Assembly (NCBI RefSeq): GCF_012844455.2
Contig: NZ_JABBCQ020000012.1
Coordinates: 1 to 64,000, forward strand
Length of the DNA: 64,000 bases
Origin: Comamonas suwonensis
GTDB taxonomy: Bacteria; Pseudomonadota; Gammaproteobacteria; Burkholderiales; Burkholderiaceae_C
Direction of reading: 5' to 3'
The notes beneath the pieces are model-generated. The model had not been told where the DNA came from, ran no database searches, and saw only the letters and a program-made list of their open reading frames with translations. Numbering within the stretch: the first letter of the stretch is position 1; the number at the start of each line of letters is the position of its first letter. A program made the position numbers and the translations under genes. Positions 8,576 through 15,823 of this stretch are shown in pieces.

Positions 8576-9201
8576 TCACTTCGCGTGAGCAATTGCAGCA
8601 GCTTTATGCAGCGCCTGCGGAGCGGGCTCTGCTCAAGCAACAGTGGGAACTTGACCGTTACTGCCTGCGCTTTATCGCCCTGTCGCCATTTCTGGTTATG
8701 TCCACGGGCGGCAGCAATGGCAGTTTGCTGGATGCGTCACCCCGTGGCGGCAAGCCCGGCTTCGTCATGGCCGCAGACTCCAATACGCTGCTCATCCCCG
8801 ATGCCGGTGGCAACAACCGGCTGGATAGTCTGTGCAATCTGGTCGACGACCCACGTCTGGGGTTGCTGTTTTTTGTGCCAGGCTTTGACGAGACTCTGCG
8901 CGTCAACGGCACGGCCCAGTTGCGCGATGAAGCGCATTACACAGCGCTGTTCGCCAGTGATTACTTTCGGCCCAAGTTGGTCATTGAAGTTAATGTGAAA
9001 GAGGCTTATCTGCACTGCGCCAAGGCGCTGATGCGATCCAAGCTGTGGAGCGCCGAGGCACAGGTGTCGCGCAATGTCATGCCCTCGCTCAATCAGATCA
9101 TTCAGTCGCAGATGGGCATCACCACCGAGCCTGAAGCGCAGGATCTGATGGTCGCCCGCTACAAGGCCGTGATTGCAGCCGAGGAAATGAAAAAAATTTG
9201 A
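8572..9201 (+). CDS. PPOX-class FMN flavoprotein (pyridoxamine-phosphate-oxidase fold)
   Basis: A 209-residue split-barrel FMN-binding protein of the PPOX class, close to the MSMEG_1061-type group. 'FLVMSTGGSNGSLLDASPRGG' (residues 40-60) and 'LLIPDAGGNNRLDSLCNL' (about residues 77-94) are the typical FMN-contact strands, and 'LRVNGTAQL' follows. The substrate is unknown. It is coupled to the preceding DUF695-like gene by a 4-base overlap. Its TGA stop at 9199-9201 lies inside the TTTGATAG end of an interspersed repeat, so that element defines the C-terminus '...MKKI'. Confidence 0.85.
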   Translation: MITSREQLQQLYAAPAERALLKQQWELDRYCLRFIALSPFLVMSTGGSNGSLLDASPRGGKPGFVMAADSNTLLIPDAGGNNRLDSLCNLVDDPRLGLLFFVPGFDETLRVNGTAQLRDEAHYTALFASDYFRPKLVIEVNVKEAYLHCAKALMRSKLWSAEAQVSRNVMPSLNQIIQSQMGITTEPEAQDLMVARYKAVIAAEEMKKI

Positions 9202-9290
9202 TAGCGGCTAGCGCTTTATTCCAAAGGAATTTTTATGAAAACAGCATTGAAATCCACTTCCGATAAGCGCAAGAAGCTATGAAATCAATA
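9195..9290. repeat. Interspersed repeat family A, full-length copy
   Basis: The left arm TTTGATAGCGGCTAGCGCTT starts at 9197. The right arm is GATAAGCGCAAGAAGCTATG, whose reverse complement matches the left arm (CATAGCTTCTTGCGCTTATC). A small internal hairpin ATTCC-AAA-GGAAT lies at 9218-9230. The element fills the whole gap between the flavoprotein and SDR genes. It contributes the stop codon of the first and the start codon of the second. Confidence 0.8.
9235..9282 (+). CDS. Possible 15-residue leader peptide inside the repeat
   Basis: A short frame encoding MKTALKSTSDKRKKL sits entirely within the interspersed repeat. AAAGGAAT at 9223-9230 can act as its ribosome site. Its TGA overlaps the ATG of the SDR gene (ATGA at 9279-9282), so ribosomes finishing it could restart on the SDR. 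The SDR start has no clear ribosome site of its own, which favours coupling. There is no conservation evidence, and it may be fortuitous. Confidence 0.4.
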   Translation: MKTALKSTSDKRKKL

Positions 9291-9950
9291 CTGATCTTGG
9301 GCGCCTCACGCGGGCTGGGGCGGGCTTTGACAGAGGCTTATCTGGCACAGGGCCAGCGCGTGATTGCCACCGTGCGCAAGAGCGAAGACATGGCCCCGCT
9401 GCAAGCGCTGGGTGCACAGGTGCTGCAGGTCGATCTGGCTGACCCCGCCAGCGTCAGCGGTCTTGCCTGGCAGCTCGATGGCAAAAGCATAGCTCTCGCC
9501 CTGTATGTGGCGGGCGTGTGGGATGGTCATGCTGCTGGCGTGCCACCCACGCAGCAGCAGTTTGACCAGGTCATGCACAGCAATGTGCTGGGCTTTATGC
9601 AGGCCCTGCCGCAGATTGCACCCATGGTGCAAGAAGCTGGTGGCGTGATTGCTGCGTTCTCCAGCGAGATGTCTTTGCTCGGCAGTGCCGACGAAAGCGC
9701 ATGGTTGTACCGCGTCAGCAAGGCGGCGCTCAATATGGCGGTGGCTTCTGCCTGCCAGCAATGGCCGGGCCTGACCTTGCTGGCGCTGGACCCCGGCTGG
9801 ACGCAGACCGATATGGGCGGTCCCGGTGCCACCGTGCCTCTGGCTGAGAGTGTCCGGGGTCTGATGAATGTGCTGACTCAGGTGCAGCCAGAAGACCGTG
9901 GCAGCTTATGGCGCTACGACGGCACAAAAACAGAGCTTTTGGGTGCTTGA
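9279..9950 (+). CDS. Short-chain dehydrogenase/reductase
   Basis: A 223-residue classical SDR. The Rossmann nucleotide motif is 'LGASRGLGRAL' at residues 6-16, the catalytic Ser lies in 'IAAFSSEMSLLG', and the YxxxK dyad in 'YRVSKAALNMA' (about residue 145). It reduces or oxidises an unknown alcohol or ketone using NAD(P)H. The C-terminus 'LDPGWTQTDMGGPGA' is common to csgA/YciK-like SDRs. Its start codon lies in the right arm of the interspersed repeat and overlaps a 15-codon upstream frame. It is 46 bases from the next gene, an acyl-CoA dehydrogenase. Confidence 0.88.
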   Translation: MKSILILGASRGLGRALTEAYLAQGQRVIATVRKSEDMAPLQALGAQVLQVDLADPASVSGLAWQLDGKSIALALYVAGVWDGHAAGVPPTQQQFDQVMHSNVLGFMQALPQIAPMVQEAGGVIAAFSSEMSLLGSADESAWLYRVSKAALNMAVASACQQWPGLTLLALDPGWTQTDMGGPGATVPLAESVRGLMNVLTQVQPEDRGSLWRYDGTKTELLGA

Positions 9951-9996
9951 GCCAAGGTAGAACACAGGTATCCAGCTATCAATATCGGAGACATTC

Positions 9997-11127
9997 ATGC
10001 TGTTGAACCAGGACCAGGAAATGATCCGCGATGCCATGCGCGACTTTGTGCATGAGCAAATCACCCCGCATGCCGCGCGCTGGGACAAGGAGCATCACTT
10101 CCCCAAAGATGTGCATCAGGGGCTGGCCGCACTGGGCGCTTACGGTATCTGCGTGCCTGAGGAGCTGGGCGGCGCGGGCATGGACTACCTGAGTCTGGCG
10201 CTGGTGCTGGAAGAGATTGCGGCGGGAGACGGCGGAACCAGCACTGTCATCAGCGTGACCAACTGCCCGGTCAATGCGATCTTGATGAAATACGGCAACG
10301 CTCAGCAGCAGGAGTTCTGGCTGCGCCCTCTGGCGCAAGGCAAGATGCTGGGCGCTTTCTGCCTGACGGAGCCGCATGTGGGCTCAGATGCATCGGCGCT
10401 GCGCACCACAGCCCTGCGGGATGGAGACGACTACGTCATCAACGGCGTCAAGCAATTCATCACCAGCGGCAAGAATGGCGATGTGGCCATCGTCATTGCC
10501 GTGACGGACAAGGCGGCGGGGAAAAAAGGAATGAGCGCCTTTATCGTACCGACGAACAATCCCGGCTATCAGGTCGCGCGGTTGGAAGAAAAACTGGGCC
10601 AGCACAGCAGCGATACGGCGCAGATCAACTTTGAAAACTGCCGTATTTCCGCGGCCAACCTAATTGGTGCGGAAGGCGAGGGCTACAAGATTGCCCTCTC
10701 CGCTCTCGAAGGCGGACGCATAGGCATCGCCGCCCAAAGCGTGGGCATGGCGCGTGCCGCGTTTGAATGCGCGCTGCAATACAGCAAAGAGCGCGAGAGC
10801 TTTGGCCAACCCATCTTCAATCATCAGGCCGTTGGCTTCAGACTCGCGGAGTGCGCTACGCAAATTGAAGCAGCCAGGCAGCTGATCTGGCATGCGGCCA
10901 GTTTGCGCGATGCAGGTCGGCCATGCCTGAAGGAAGCGGCCATGGCCAAGCTGTTTGCCAGTGAAATGGCCGAGCGTGTTTGCAGTGCGGCCATCCAGAC
11001 GCTGGGCGGCTACGGAGTGGTCAACGACTTCCCGGTGGAGCGCATTTACCGCGATGTACGCGTCTGTCAGATCTATGAAGGCACCAGCGACGTGCAGAAA
11101 ATCCTCATCCAGCGCGCCCTGTCCTGA
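9997..11127 (+). CDS. Acyl-CoA dehydrogenase
   Basis: A 376-residue FAD acyl-CoA dehydrogenase of the short/branched-chain or glutaryl type. 'AFCLTEPHVGSDASALRTTA' (about residue 125) and 'GVKQFITSGKNGDVAIV' are FAD- and substrate-binding motifs. The catalytic Glu is in 'IYEGTSDVQKILIQRAL' at the C-terminus, unlike liuA, where the base lies in mid-protein. This points to straight or 2-methyl-branched acyl-CoAs such as butyryl- or 2-methylbutyryl-CoA. ATCGGAG precedes the ATG. It is probably cotranscribed with the SDR. Confidence 0.93.
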   Translation: MLLNQDQEMIRDAMRDFVHEQITPHAARWDKEHHFPKDVHQGLAALGAYGICVPEELGGAGMDYLSLALVLEEIAAGDGGTSTVISVTNCPVNAILMKYGNAQQQEFWLRPLAQGKMLGAFCLTEPHVGSDASALRTTALRDGDDYVINGVKQFITSGKNGDVAIVIAVTDKAAGKKGMSAFIVPTNNPGYQVARLEEKLGQHSSDTAQINFENCRISAANLIGAEGEGYKIALSALEGGRIGIAAQSVGMARAAFECALQYSKERESFGQPIFNHQAVGFRLAECATQIEAARQLIWHAASLRDAGRPCLKEAAMAKLFASEMAERVCSAAIQTLGGYGVVNDFPVERIYRDVRVCQIYEGTSDVQKILIQRALS

Positions 11128-11210
11128 GGCACGGACAAGCTGGACTGCGCGAAATGCCCATCCTTGTCAACCGCGACCGGCGGCGTTGTGGTGCTCTAGG
11201 GGCAAGCCGG

Positions 11211-11239
11211 TTGCCGATGTCACAAGGCCTGCCTAGGAT
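11211..11239 (+). promoter_or_regulatory. Candidate sigma-70 promoter for the alpha/beta hydrolase gene
   Basis: TTGCCG at 11211-11216 and TAGGAT at 11234-11239 are separated by exactly 17 bases, about 70 bases upstream of the hydrolase ATG. It is located in the 182-base gap after the acyl-CoA dehydrogenase. Confidence 0.5.
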
Positions 11240-11309
11240 GTGATCAGTGGGATCTATCTTTTAAGATGAGTCCCAAGGGTTTCCACCATTTGAAGCAGGA
11301 GTCCAGCGC

Positions 11310-12101
11310 ATGCCTTTTGCCCAGGTCAATGGCCAGAACATCTACTACGAAGACACAGGAGGGCGCGGCCCGGCGATTGTGTTCTCGCATGGCCTGCTCA
11401 TGGATCACGCCATGTTCGAGCCGCAGATACAGGCGTTGCAGGGGCGTTACCGCTGCATCAGCTGGGACGAGCGCGGCCATGGGCAGACGGCGGATCCCGA
11501 GCATTGCGAGTCGTTCACCTATTACGACTCTGCCGATGATCTGGCGGCGCTGCTCAAGCATCTGGGTGTGGACAAAGCCGTGCTGGTGGGCATGTCACAA
11601 GGCGGCTATCTGTCGCTGCGCTGTGCGCTGATTCACCCTGAGGTCGTGGGTGCGCTGGTGTTGATCGACACGCAAGCCATGCTGGAAGACCCCGAGCTGC
11701 TGCCGCATCACGAAGCCTTGCTCAAAGCGTGGATGGAGCATGGTCTGTCTGACGATATGGCCTCGACGGTGGAGCACATTATTCTGGGCCAGGGCTGGGA
11801 AGGAGCACCGGCGTGGCGAGCCAAATGGAAGCAAGCCTCACCGGTCAATCTGGGGCAGAGCTTTGTGGCGCTGGCGCTGCGTGATGACATCAGCCCGCGT
11901 TTGGCAGAAATCAAGGTGCCTGCGCTGGTCATTCATGGCGATAAAGATGCGGCAATCAGCGTAGAGCGCGCGCGGGCCATGTTCAAGGCCTTGCCCGATG
12001 CCCGGTGGATGGATGTGGCGGGTGCAGGTCATGCCGCCAATCTCACGCACCCAGAACCTGTGAATGCCGCCATCCAGCAGTTTCTGGATCAGCTGCACTG
12101 A
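11310..12101 (+). CDS. Alpha/beta hydrolase
   Basis: A 263-residue alpha/beta-hydrolase-fold enzyme. The oxyanion region is 'FSHGLLMDHAMFEPQ', the nucleophile Ser lies in 'VGMSQGGYLS' (about residue 98), the acid in 'VIHGDKDAAIS' (about residue 212) and the His in 'VAGAGHAANLTHPE' (about residue 240). The overall pattern is that of 3-oxoadipate enol-lactonase-like or carboxylesterase members; the substrate is unknown. It has its own candidate promoter and converges on the DUF421 gene, with only two bases between the stop codons. Confidence 0.88.
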   Translation: MPFAQVNGQNIYYEDTGGRGPAIVFSHGLLMDHAMFEPQIQALQGRYRCISWDERGHGQTADPEHCESFTYYDSADDLAALLKHLGVDKAVLVGMSQGGYLSLRCALIHPEVVGALVLIDTQAMLEDPELLPHHEALLKAWMEHGLSDDMASTVEHIILGQGWEGAPAWRAKWKQASPVNLGQSFVALALRDDISPRLAEIKVPALVIHGDKDAAISVERARAMFKALPDARWMDVAGAGHAANLTHPEPVNAAIQQFLDQLH

Positions 12102-12103
12102 AC

Positions 12104-12601
12104 TCAGGCTTCTCCCAGCTCCGCTGAGCTGCGCTTGCGCAAAACCACGGTGATCTGGCCGTTGGTTTCGATGGTGGCGCGCTCTACATCATGGGCGTTC
12201 AGGCAGCCATTGGAGCGAAGGGCGGCCGCCAGGTCTTCCGCCGTAACCTGCTCCTGGGTCATCAGATTGGGTTGCACCAAGCCCTGGTGAATCAAGACCT
12301 TGGGTTTGCCGTTCACCAGTTTGCGCAGACTGGCAAAGTGATAGGTCAGGCGCGAGAGCAGCGCATGGCAAGCAATGAGCGTGCTGGCGCTGATAAGGCC
12401 GCCAATCAGTGAGTTATCACCTGCATTCATGGAGTTCTGTACCGCGTTGGACAGTATCAGCAGCAGCACCAGATCAAAGGGCGCGTATTGCCCTGTCTGG
12501 CGCCTTCCAGTGATGCGCAGAAACACCAGCAAAAACAGATAGACGGCGACGCCGCGAACCACAAACTCCCACCAGGGAACCGCCATGGCCAACATAGACA
12601 C
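12104..12601 (-). CDS. DUF421 membrane protein (YetF-like)
   Basis: A 165-residue inner-membrane protein of the DUF421/YetF family. Three hydrophobic segments span about residues 13-30, 42-56 and 65-85, with the family motif 'RITGRRQTGQYAPFDLVLLL' at residues 29-48. A soluble C-terminal domain ('GKPKVLIHQGLVQPNLM', residues 99-115) carries the typical YetF strand pattern. The function is unknown in general; YetF-like proteins are associated with stress and sporulation in Bacillus. It is divergent from ychJ and convergent with the hydrolase. Confidence 0.9.
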   Translation of the reverse strand: MSMLAMAVPWWEFVVRGVAVYLFLLVFLRITGRRQTGQYAPFDLVLLLILSNAVQNSMNAGDNSLIGGLISASTLIACHALLSRLTYHFASLRKLVNGKPKVLIHQGLVQPNLMTQEQVTAEDLAAALRSNGCLNAHDVERATIETNGQITVVLRKRSSAELGEA

Positions 12602-12728
12602 TCCTTTGAACTGCGAGCACTTTGCGCTTGCGTGCGGGTCTGTGCAAGCGAAGCCTGCATGTTCCGCATTGGGCTGACAATAGTGCGTGGCTGACTCAAG
12701 CTCATTTCAGGGCAGAGAACGAGGTGTT

Positions 12729-13142
12729 GTGAAAGAAGTTGAAAACAAACTGGACTGTCCCTGTGGACGTAAAAATCCCAAAGGCAAGCTGCTCGCCTAT
12801 ACCGATTGCTGTGGTCGCTATATCGATTATTGGGATATGCAGCCCGCGCCGGATGCCGAGGCGCTGATGCGCTCGCGCTACAGTGCTTTTGTGCGCGAGA
12901 ACCCAGCCTATCTGCAAGCGACCTGGCATGAAAGTCAGCGCCCGGCTGATCTGGATTTTGATGCCGCTACCCAATGGCTGGGTCTGGAGGTCAAGCAGTT
13001 CAAGGTGACGGGCGAGGATGCGGCTGAGGTCGAATTCGTGGCCCGCTATCGCCTCTCTGGCCGCGCCGTGCGCCTGCATGAGCGCAGCCGCTTTGTGCGC
13101 GAAGCAGGGCGCTGGTATTACGTGGATGGCGACCAGTTCTGA
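12729..13142 (+). CDS. ychJ: YchJ-family protein
   Basis: A protein of about 137 residues with an N-terminal SEC-C-like metal-binding cluster 'CPCGRKN...DCCGRYID' followed by an NTF2-like fold ('ALMRSRYSAFV', 'WYYVDGDQF'). YchJ-family proteins bind zinc through the Cys cluster, and their cellular role is not settled. I favour the GTG at 12729, with GAGG just upstream, because family members begin close to the Cys cluster; a GTG at 12687 would add 14 residues. The histidine-kinase gene starts one base after its stop. Confidence 0.85.
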   Translation: MKEVENKLDCPCGRKNPKGKLLAYTDCCGRYIDYWDMQPAPDAEALMRSRYSAFVRENPAYLQATWHESQRPADLDFDAATQWLGLEVKQFKVTGEDAAEVEFVARYRLSGRAVRLHERSRFVREAGRWYYVDGDQF

Positions 13143-13143
13143 G

Positions 13144-14970
13144 ATGCCGGTGCCAGTGGACCAGCCCGCCATGATGGCTGTGGATCTGCGAGCGCGGCTG
13201 CGCTTGCTGCAATCGTTGACCTCGCGTGGCTCCTCGGAAATTGCTGCGCTGTTGATTCCTCCAGCCATCCTCTGGCTTGCCACACGCAGCGCTCCGGCGC
13301 TGGTGACTCCGCTGCTTGTCTGGTGGGGCCTCATGGCGGTCATGGCCACGGGGCTGATGGGCTTGCGTCTGCGACTGCGGCGACAGTGGCGGGCTCTGGA
13401 GGGGCGGGAGGCCGATGCGTGCCTGCTGCGGCGCTGGGAGCGCCAGCTGGCGTTGGCCGGGCTGATCAACGGTTTGATGTGGGCCACCGCAATCTGGTTT
13501 ACATGGCCGCCCAGCCATGTCGATCTCAGGCTGTTTGTCTATCTGGTTCTGGTCGGTGTGCTGGCTTCAGGAACAACCTTTCTGGCCCCGGTGCCCCTCG
13601 TTTTTGGCGGCTTTTTCATGAGCATCTATGTGCCCATGTTGGCTGTGGCAGCGTGGTACTTTCCGAGCAAGGGCAATTATTTACTGCCCCTGCTGCTGCT
13701 GTTCGGGATGACGATTGCCCGCCACGCCTGGGGGGCCAGGCAGTTTGTGCGCCAGCAACTCGCACATGAACGTGAACGCCAGGCTTTGGCCGACAGCTAC
13801 AGGATCGCCAAGATTGAAGCGGAGAATGCGCTGGCCGAGAAGAACTGGTTTCTCTCTGCCGCCAGCCATGACTTGCGGCAACCTCTGCATGCCCTGGGGC
13901 TGATGCTGGAAGCCACCCGGCAGCGCAATCACGATGCCGAAGTAGCGGGTTTGCTGGATGATGTGCAGGATTGCGCCCGTGATCTGGGAGGCATGTTCAA
14001 TGACCTGCTGGATCTGTCGCGTCTCGAAAGTCGCAGCTTTGTCCAGCACCCGCAGGCTGTCGCATTGGCTCAGGTGTTTGAAGAGGCGCGACGCATGTTC
14101 GCCCATGATGCGGCCCAGCGTGGATTGACACTTTCCATCTTCACGCCCCGCCGGCATGCGGTGGTACTCCATACCGATCAGGCCTTGCTGCGGCAGATGG
14201 TGTTCAACCTGGTGCAGAACGCTTTGCGCTATACGGCCCGTGGTGGGGTGCTCCTGGGCTGCCGGCGCAGGCAGGGGCGCTGGCAGTTGCAGGTCTGGGA
14301 TACGGGGGCAGGCATCGCCGCTGAGGAGCAGACACGGATCTTTAGTCGTCACTATCGAACCTCATCCGGTCAGGACCGTGAATCGCACCATGGCTTGCCG
14401 CCAAGTTTGCGTGGGCATGGTCTTGGGTTGTCCGTGGTGGCGTTGGCTGCAGGACATCTGGGAGTGGACTACGGTGTGCAGTCATGTCTTGAGCGCGGTT
14501 CCTGCTTCTGGCTGCACTGGCCGCAGCAACCAGAGATGCCTGCAGTCATTGCGGCCAGCAGTCTGGATGGCCGTCCGGGGGCTGGAAAACTGCCCCGTTT
14601 GCAGGGGCGCTGCCTGGTGCTGGACAACGAGGCACTAGTGGGTCAGGCGATGGAGCGAATTCTGCAGGCATGGGGTGTTGAGGTCCGCTGGCTGCGCTCG
14701 GGCCGGCAGGTGTGGACCGTGCTTGCTAGCGGCTGGTTGCCGGACTTCGTGCTGTGCGATCAGCAACTGGACGGCGGCGAACAGGGTTTCGACGTGCTGC
14801 AGCAAGTGCTGGACGATCTGCCTCATGCCAGCGGCGCTTTGATGAGTGGCGACATGACTGCACTGGAGCAGGCGCAAGAGCAAGGCTATCTGGTATTGCC
14901 CAAGCCATTGCAACCGCAGGAATTGCACGCCATCCTCGCGCGGTGCTTTGCTCAGCGGTCCAATGCGTGA
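13144..14970 (+). CDS. Hybrid sensor histidine kinase / response regulator
   Basis: A 608-residue hybrid kinase. About six hydrophobic segments span residues 30-205 and form a membrane sensor without an obvious periplasmic domain. A linker coiled coil ('RERQALADSYRIAKIEAENA') leads to the HisKA H-box 'AASHDLRQPLHALG' (about residue 240). The HATPase boxes are 'NLVQNALRY' (N), 'VWDTGAGI' (G1) and 'GHGLGLSVV' (G2). The C-terminal receiver has the phospho-acceptor Asp in 'FVLCDQQLDGG' and the Lys in 'VLPKPL'. The ATG at 13144 directly follows the ychJ stop. The gene ends 19 bases inside the 3' end of the oppositely oriented response regulator, its likely partner. Confidence 0.92.
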   Translation: MPVPVDQPAMMAVDLRARLRLLQSLTSRGSSEIAALLIPPAILWLATRSAPALVTPLLVWWGLMAVMATGLMGLRLRLRRQWRALEGREADACLLRRWERQLALAGLINGLMWATAIWFTWPPSHVDLRLFVYLVLVGVLASGTTFLAPVPLVFGGFFMSIYVPMLAVAAWYFPSKGNYLLPLLLLFGMTIARHAWGARQFVRQQLAHERERQALADSYRIAKIEAENALAEKNWFLSAASHDLRQPLHALGLMLEATRQRNHDAEVAGLLDDVQDCARDLGGMFNDLLDLSRLESRSFVQHPQAVALAQVFEEARRMFAHDAAQRGLTLSIFTPRRHAVVLHTDQALLRQMVFNLVQNALRYTARGGVLLGCRRRQGRWQLQVWDTGAGIAAEEQTRIFSRHYRTSSGQDRESHHGLPPSLRGHGLGLSVVALAAGHLGVDYGVQSCLERGSCFWLHWPQQPEMPAVIAASSLDGRPGAGKLPRLQGRCLVLDNEALVGQAMERILQAWGVEVRWLRSGRQVWTVLASGWLPDFVLCDQQLDGGEQGFDVLQQVLDDLPHASGALMSGDMTALEQAQEQGYLVLPKPLQPQELHAILARCFAQRSNA

Positions 14971-15653
14971 TCCTCGCTGAGCTCCACCCCGCGCAGCTTG
15001 GTGAATAGCTCGACCCGGTTGGCCGCACCCAGTCGTTGCAGTACCGCTGTCACATGCTCCTTGATCGTGTGCTCCGACAGACTCAAGGCCTGCGCAATTG
15101 CACGATTGGGTTTGCCTCGCAGCACGAGGGTCAGCACCTGGGCCTGGCGGGTGGTGATGCCGAGTTCTCTGGCTGTCATCCGAAATGGGTGGGTCTCGAC
15201 GCTGGCAGGGTGCAAGTGCTCGGGTGTGTCGAACCATTGACCGCCAGACAACAGCGCCTGCACGGCGGCCAAAAAATCCTCTGTGGACCGGGCCTTGGCC
15301 ACAAAGCCGTGCGCCCCGGCTGCACGGGCTTTGCTGGCGATGGCAGGATGCCTGTCTCCGCTGGTCATCAGAATGCGCGTGGCCGGAGCCAGACTCAGCA
15401 TGTCTTTGATGAACCGTGTGGCGTCGTCTTCATCCAGCCAGAAATCGACTACGGTCAGTAGCGGCTCTCCTTCGCTGGCCATCAGCGTCAGGGCCTGATT
15501 GCCACTTTCGGCCGTCAGCACACGCTTGAAGTGAGGCAGTTGCAGCAGCATATGCCGGGCCCCGTGGGCGACGAGGGGATGGTCGTCAATCACGAGCGCG
15601 TAGGCCTGTGAAGTCGTCTGAGAAAACAGTGCAGAGTAAGCCGTCTGGGACAT
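14952..15653 (-). CDS. LuxR/NarL-family response regulator
   Basis: A 233-residue two-component regulator. The N-terminal receiver has the acidic pair in 'ALVIDDHPLV', the phospho-acceptor Asp in 'LTVVDFWLDEDD', the switch residue in 'ILMTSGD' and the Lys in 'GFVAKARS'. The C-terminal LuxR-type HTH is 'ITTRQAQVLTLVLRGK...LSLSEHTIKEHVTAVLQRL' (residues 165-215). Tail-to-tail overlap of 19 bases with the hybrid kinase suggests they form one system. A TACCCC-N8-GGGGTA inverted repeat lies 58-77 bases upstream of its ATG, between it and the divergent lipoprotein gene, and is a candidate target. Confidence 0.92.
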   Translation of the reverse strand: MSQTAYSALFSQTTSQAYALVIDDHPLVAHGARHMLLQLPHFKRVLTAESGNQALTLMASEGEPLLTVVDFWLDEDDATRFIKDMLSLAPATRILMTSGDRHPAIASKARAAGAHGFVAKARSTEDFLAAVQALLSGGQWFDTPEHLHPASVETHPFRMTARELGITTRQAQVLTLVLRGKPNRAIAQALSLSEHTIKEHVTAVLQRLGAANRVELFTKLRGVELSEDHALDR

Positions 15654-15710
15654 GTCTTGTGCTTTATCGGAACGAATCTGTCAGTGCAGCAATCGGTAAG
15701 CGGTAACAAA

Positions 15711-15730
15711 TACCCCCCTCGGGAGGGGTA
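15711..15730. promoter_or_regulatory. TACCCC-N8-GGGGTA inverted repeat, candidate operator
   Basis: Perfect 6-bp outer arms TACCCC (15711-15716) and GGGGTA (15725-15730) enclose a G/C-rich core that adds CCCCTC/GAGGGG pairing. The site is between the divergent response-regulator and lipoprotein genes. Similar TACCCC/GGGGTA sites are, from memory, associated with LuxR-type response regulators in beta- and gammaproteobacteria. Assignment to this regulator is inference. Confidence 0.55.
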
Positions 15731-15823
15731 ACGCCGTTGTGTCTGGATTCAGACAATTGTGGCGGGACAACCGGTGTCCTGTAGCCGGTTTTACGTTCTG
15801 AAATAAGTATGAGGAGAGCATAA

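Noticed and set aside
12610-12665. GCGCTTGCG...GCAAGCG inverted pattern upstream of ychJ considered as another family-A copy
   Set aside because: Only the short GC-rich core matches; the GATAGC ends and the spacing of the family are absent.
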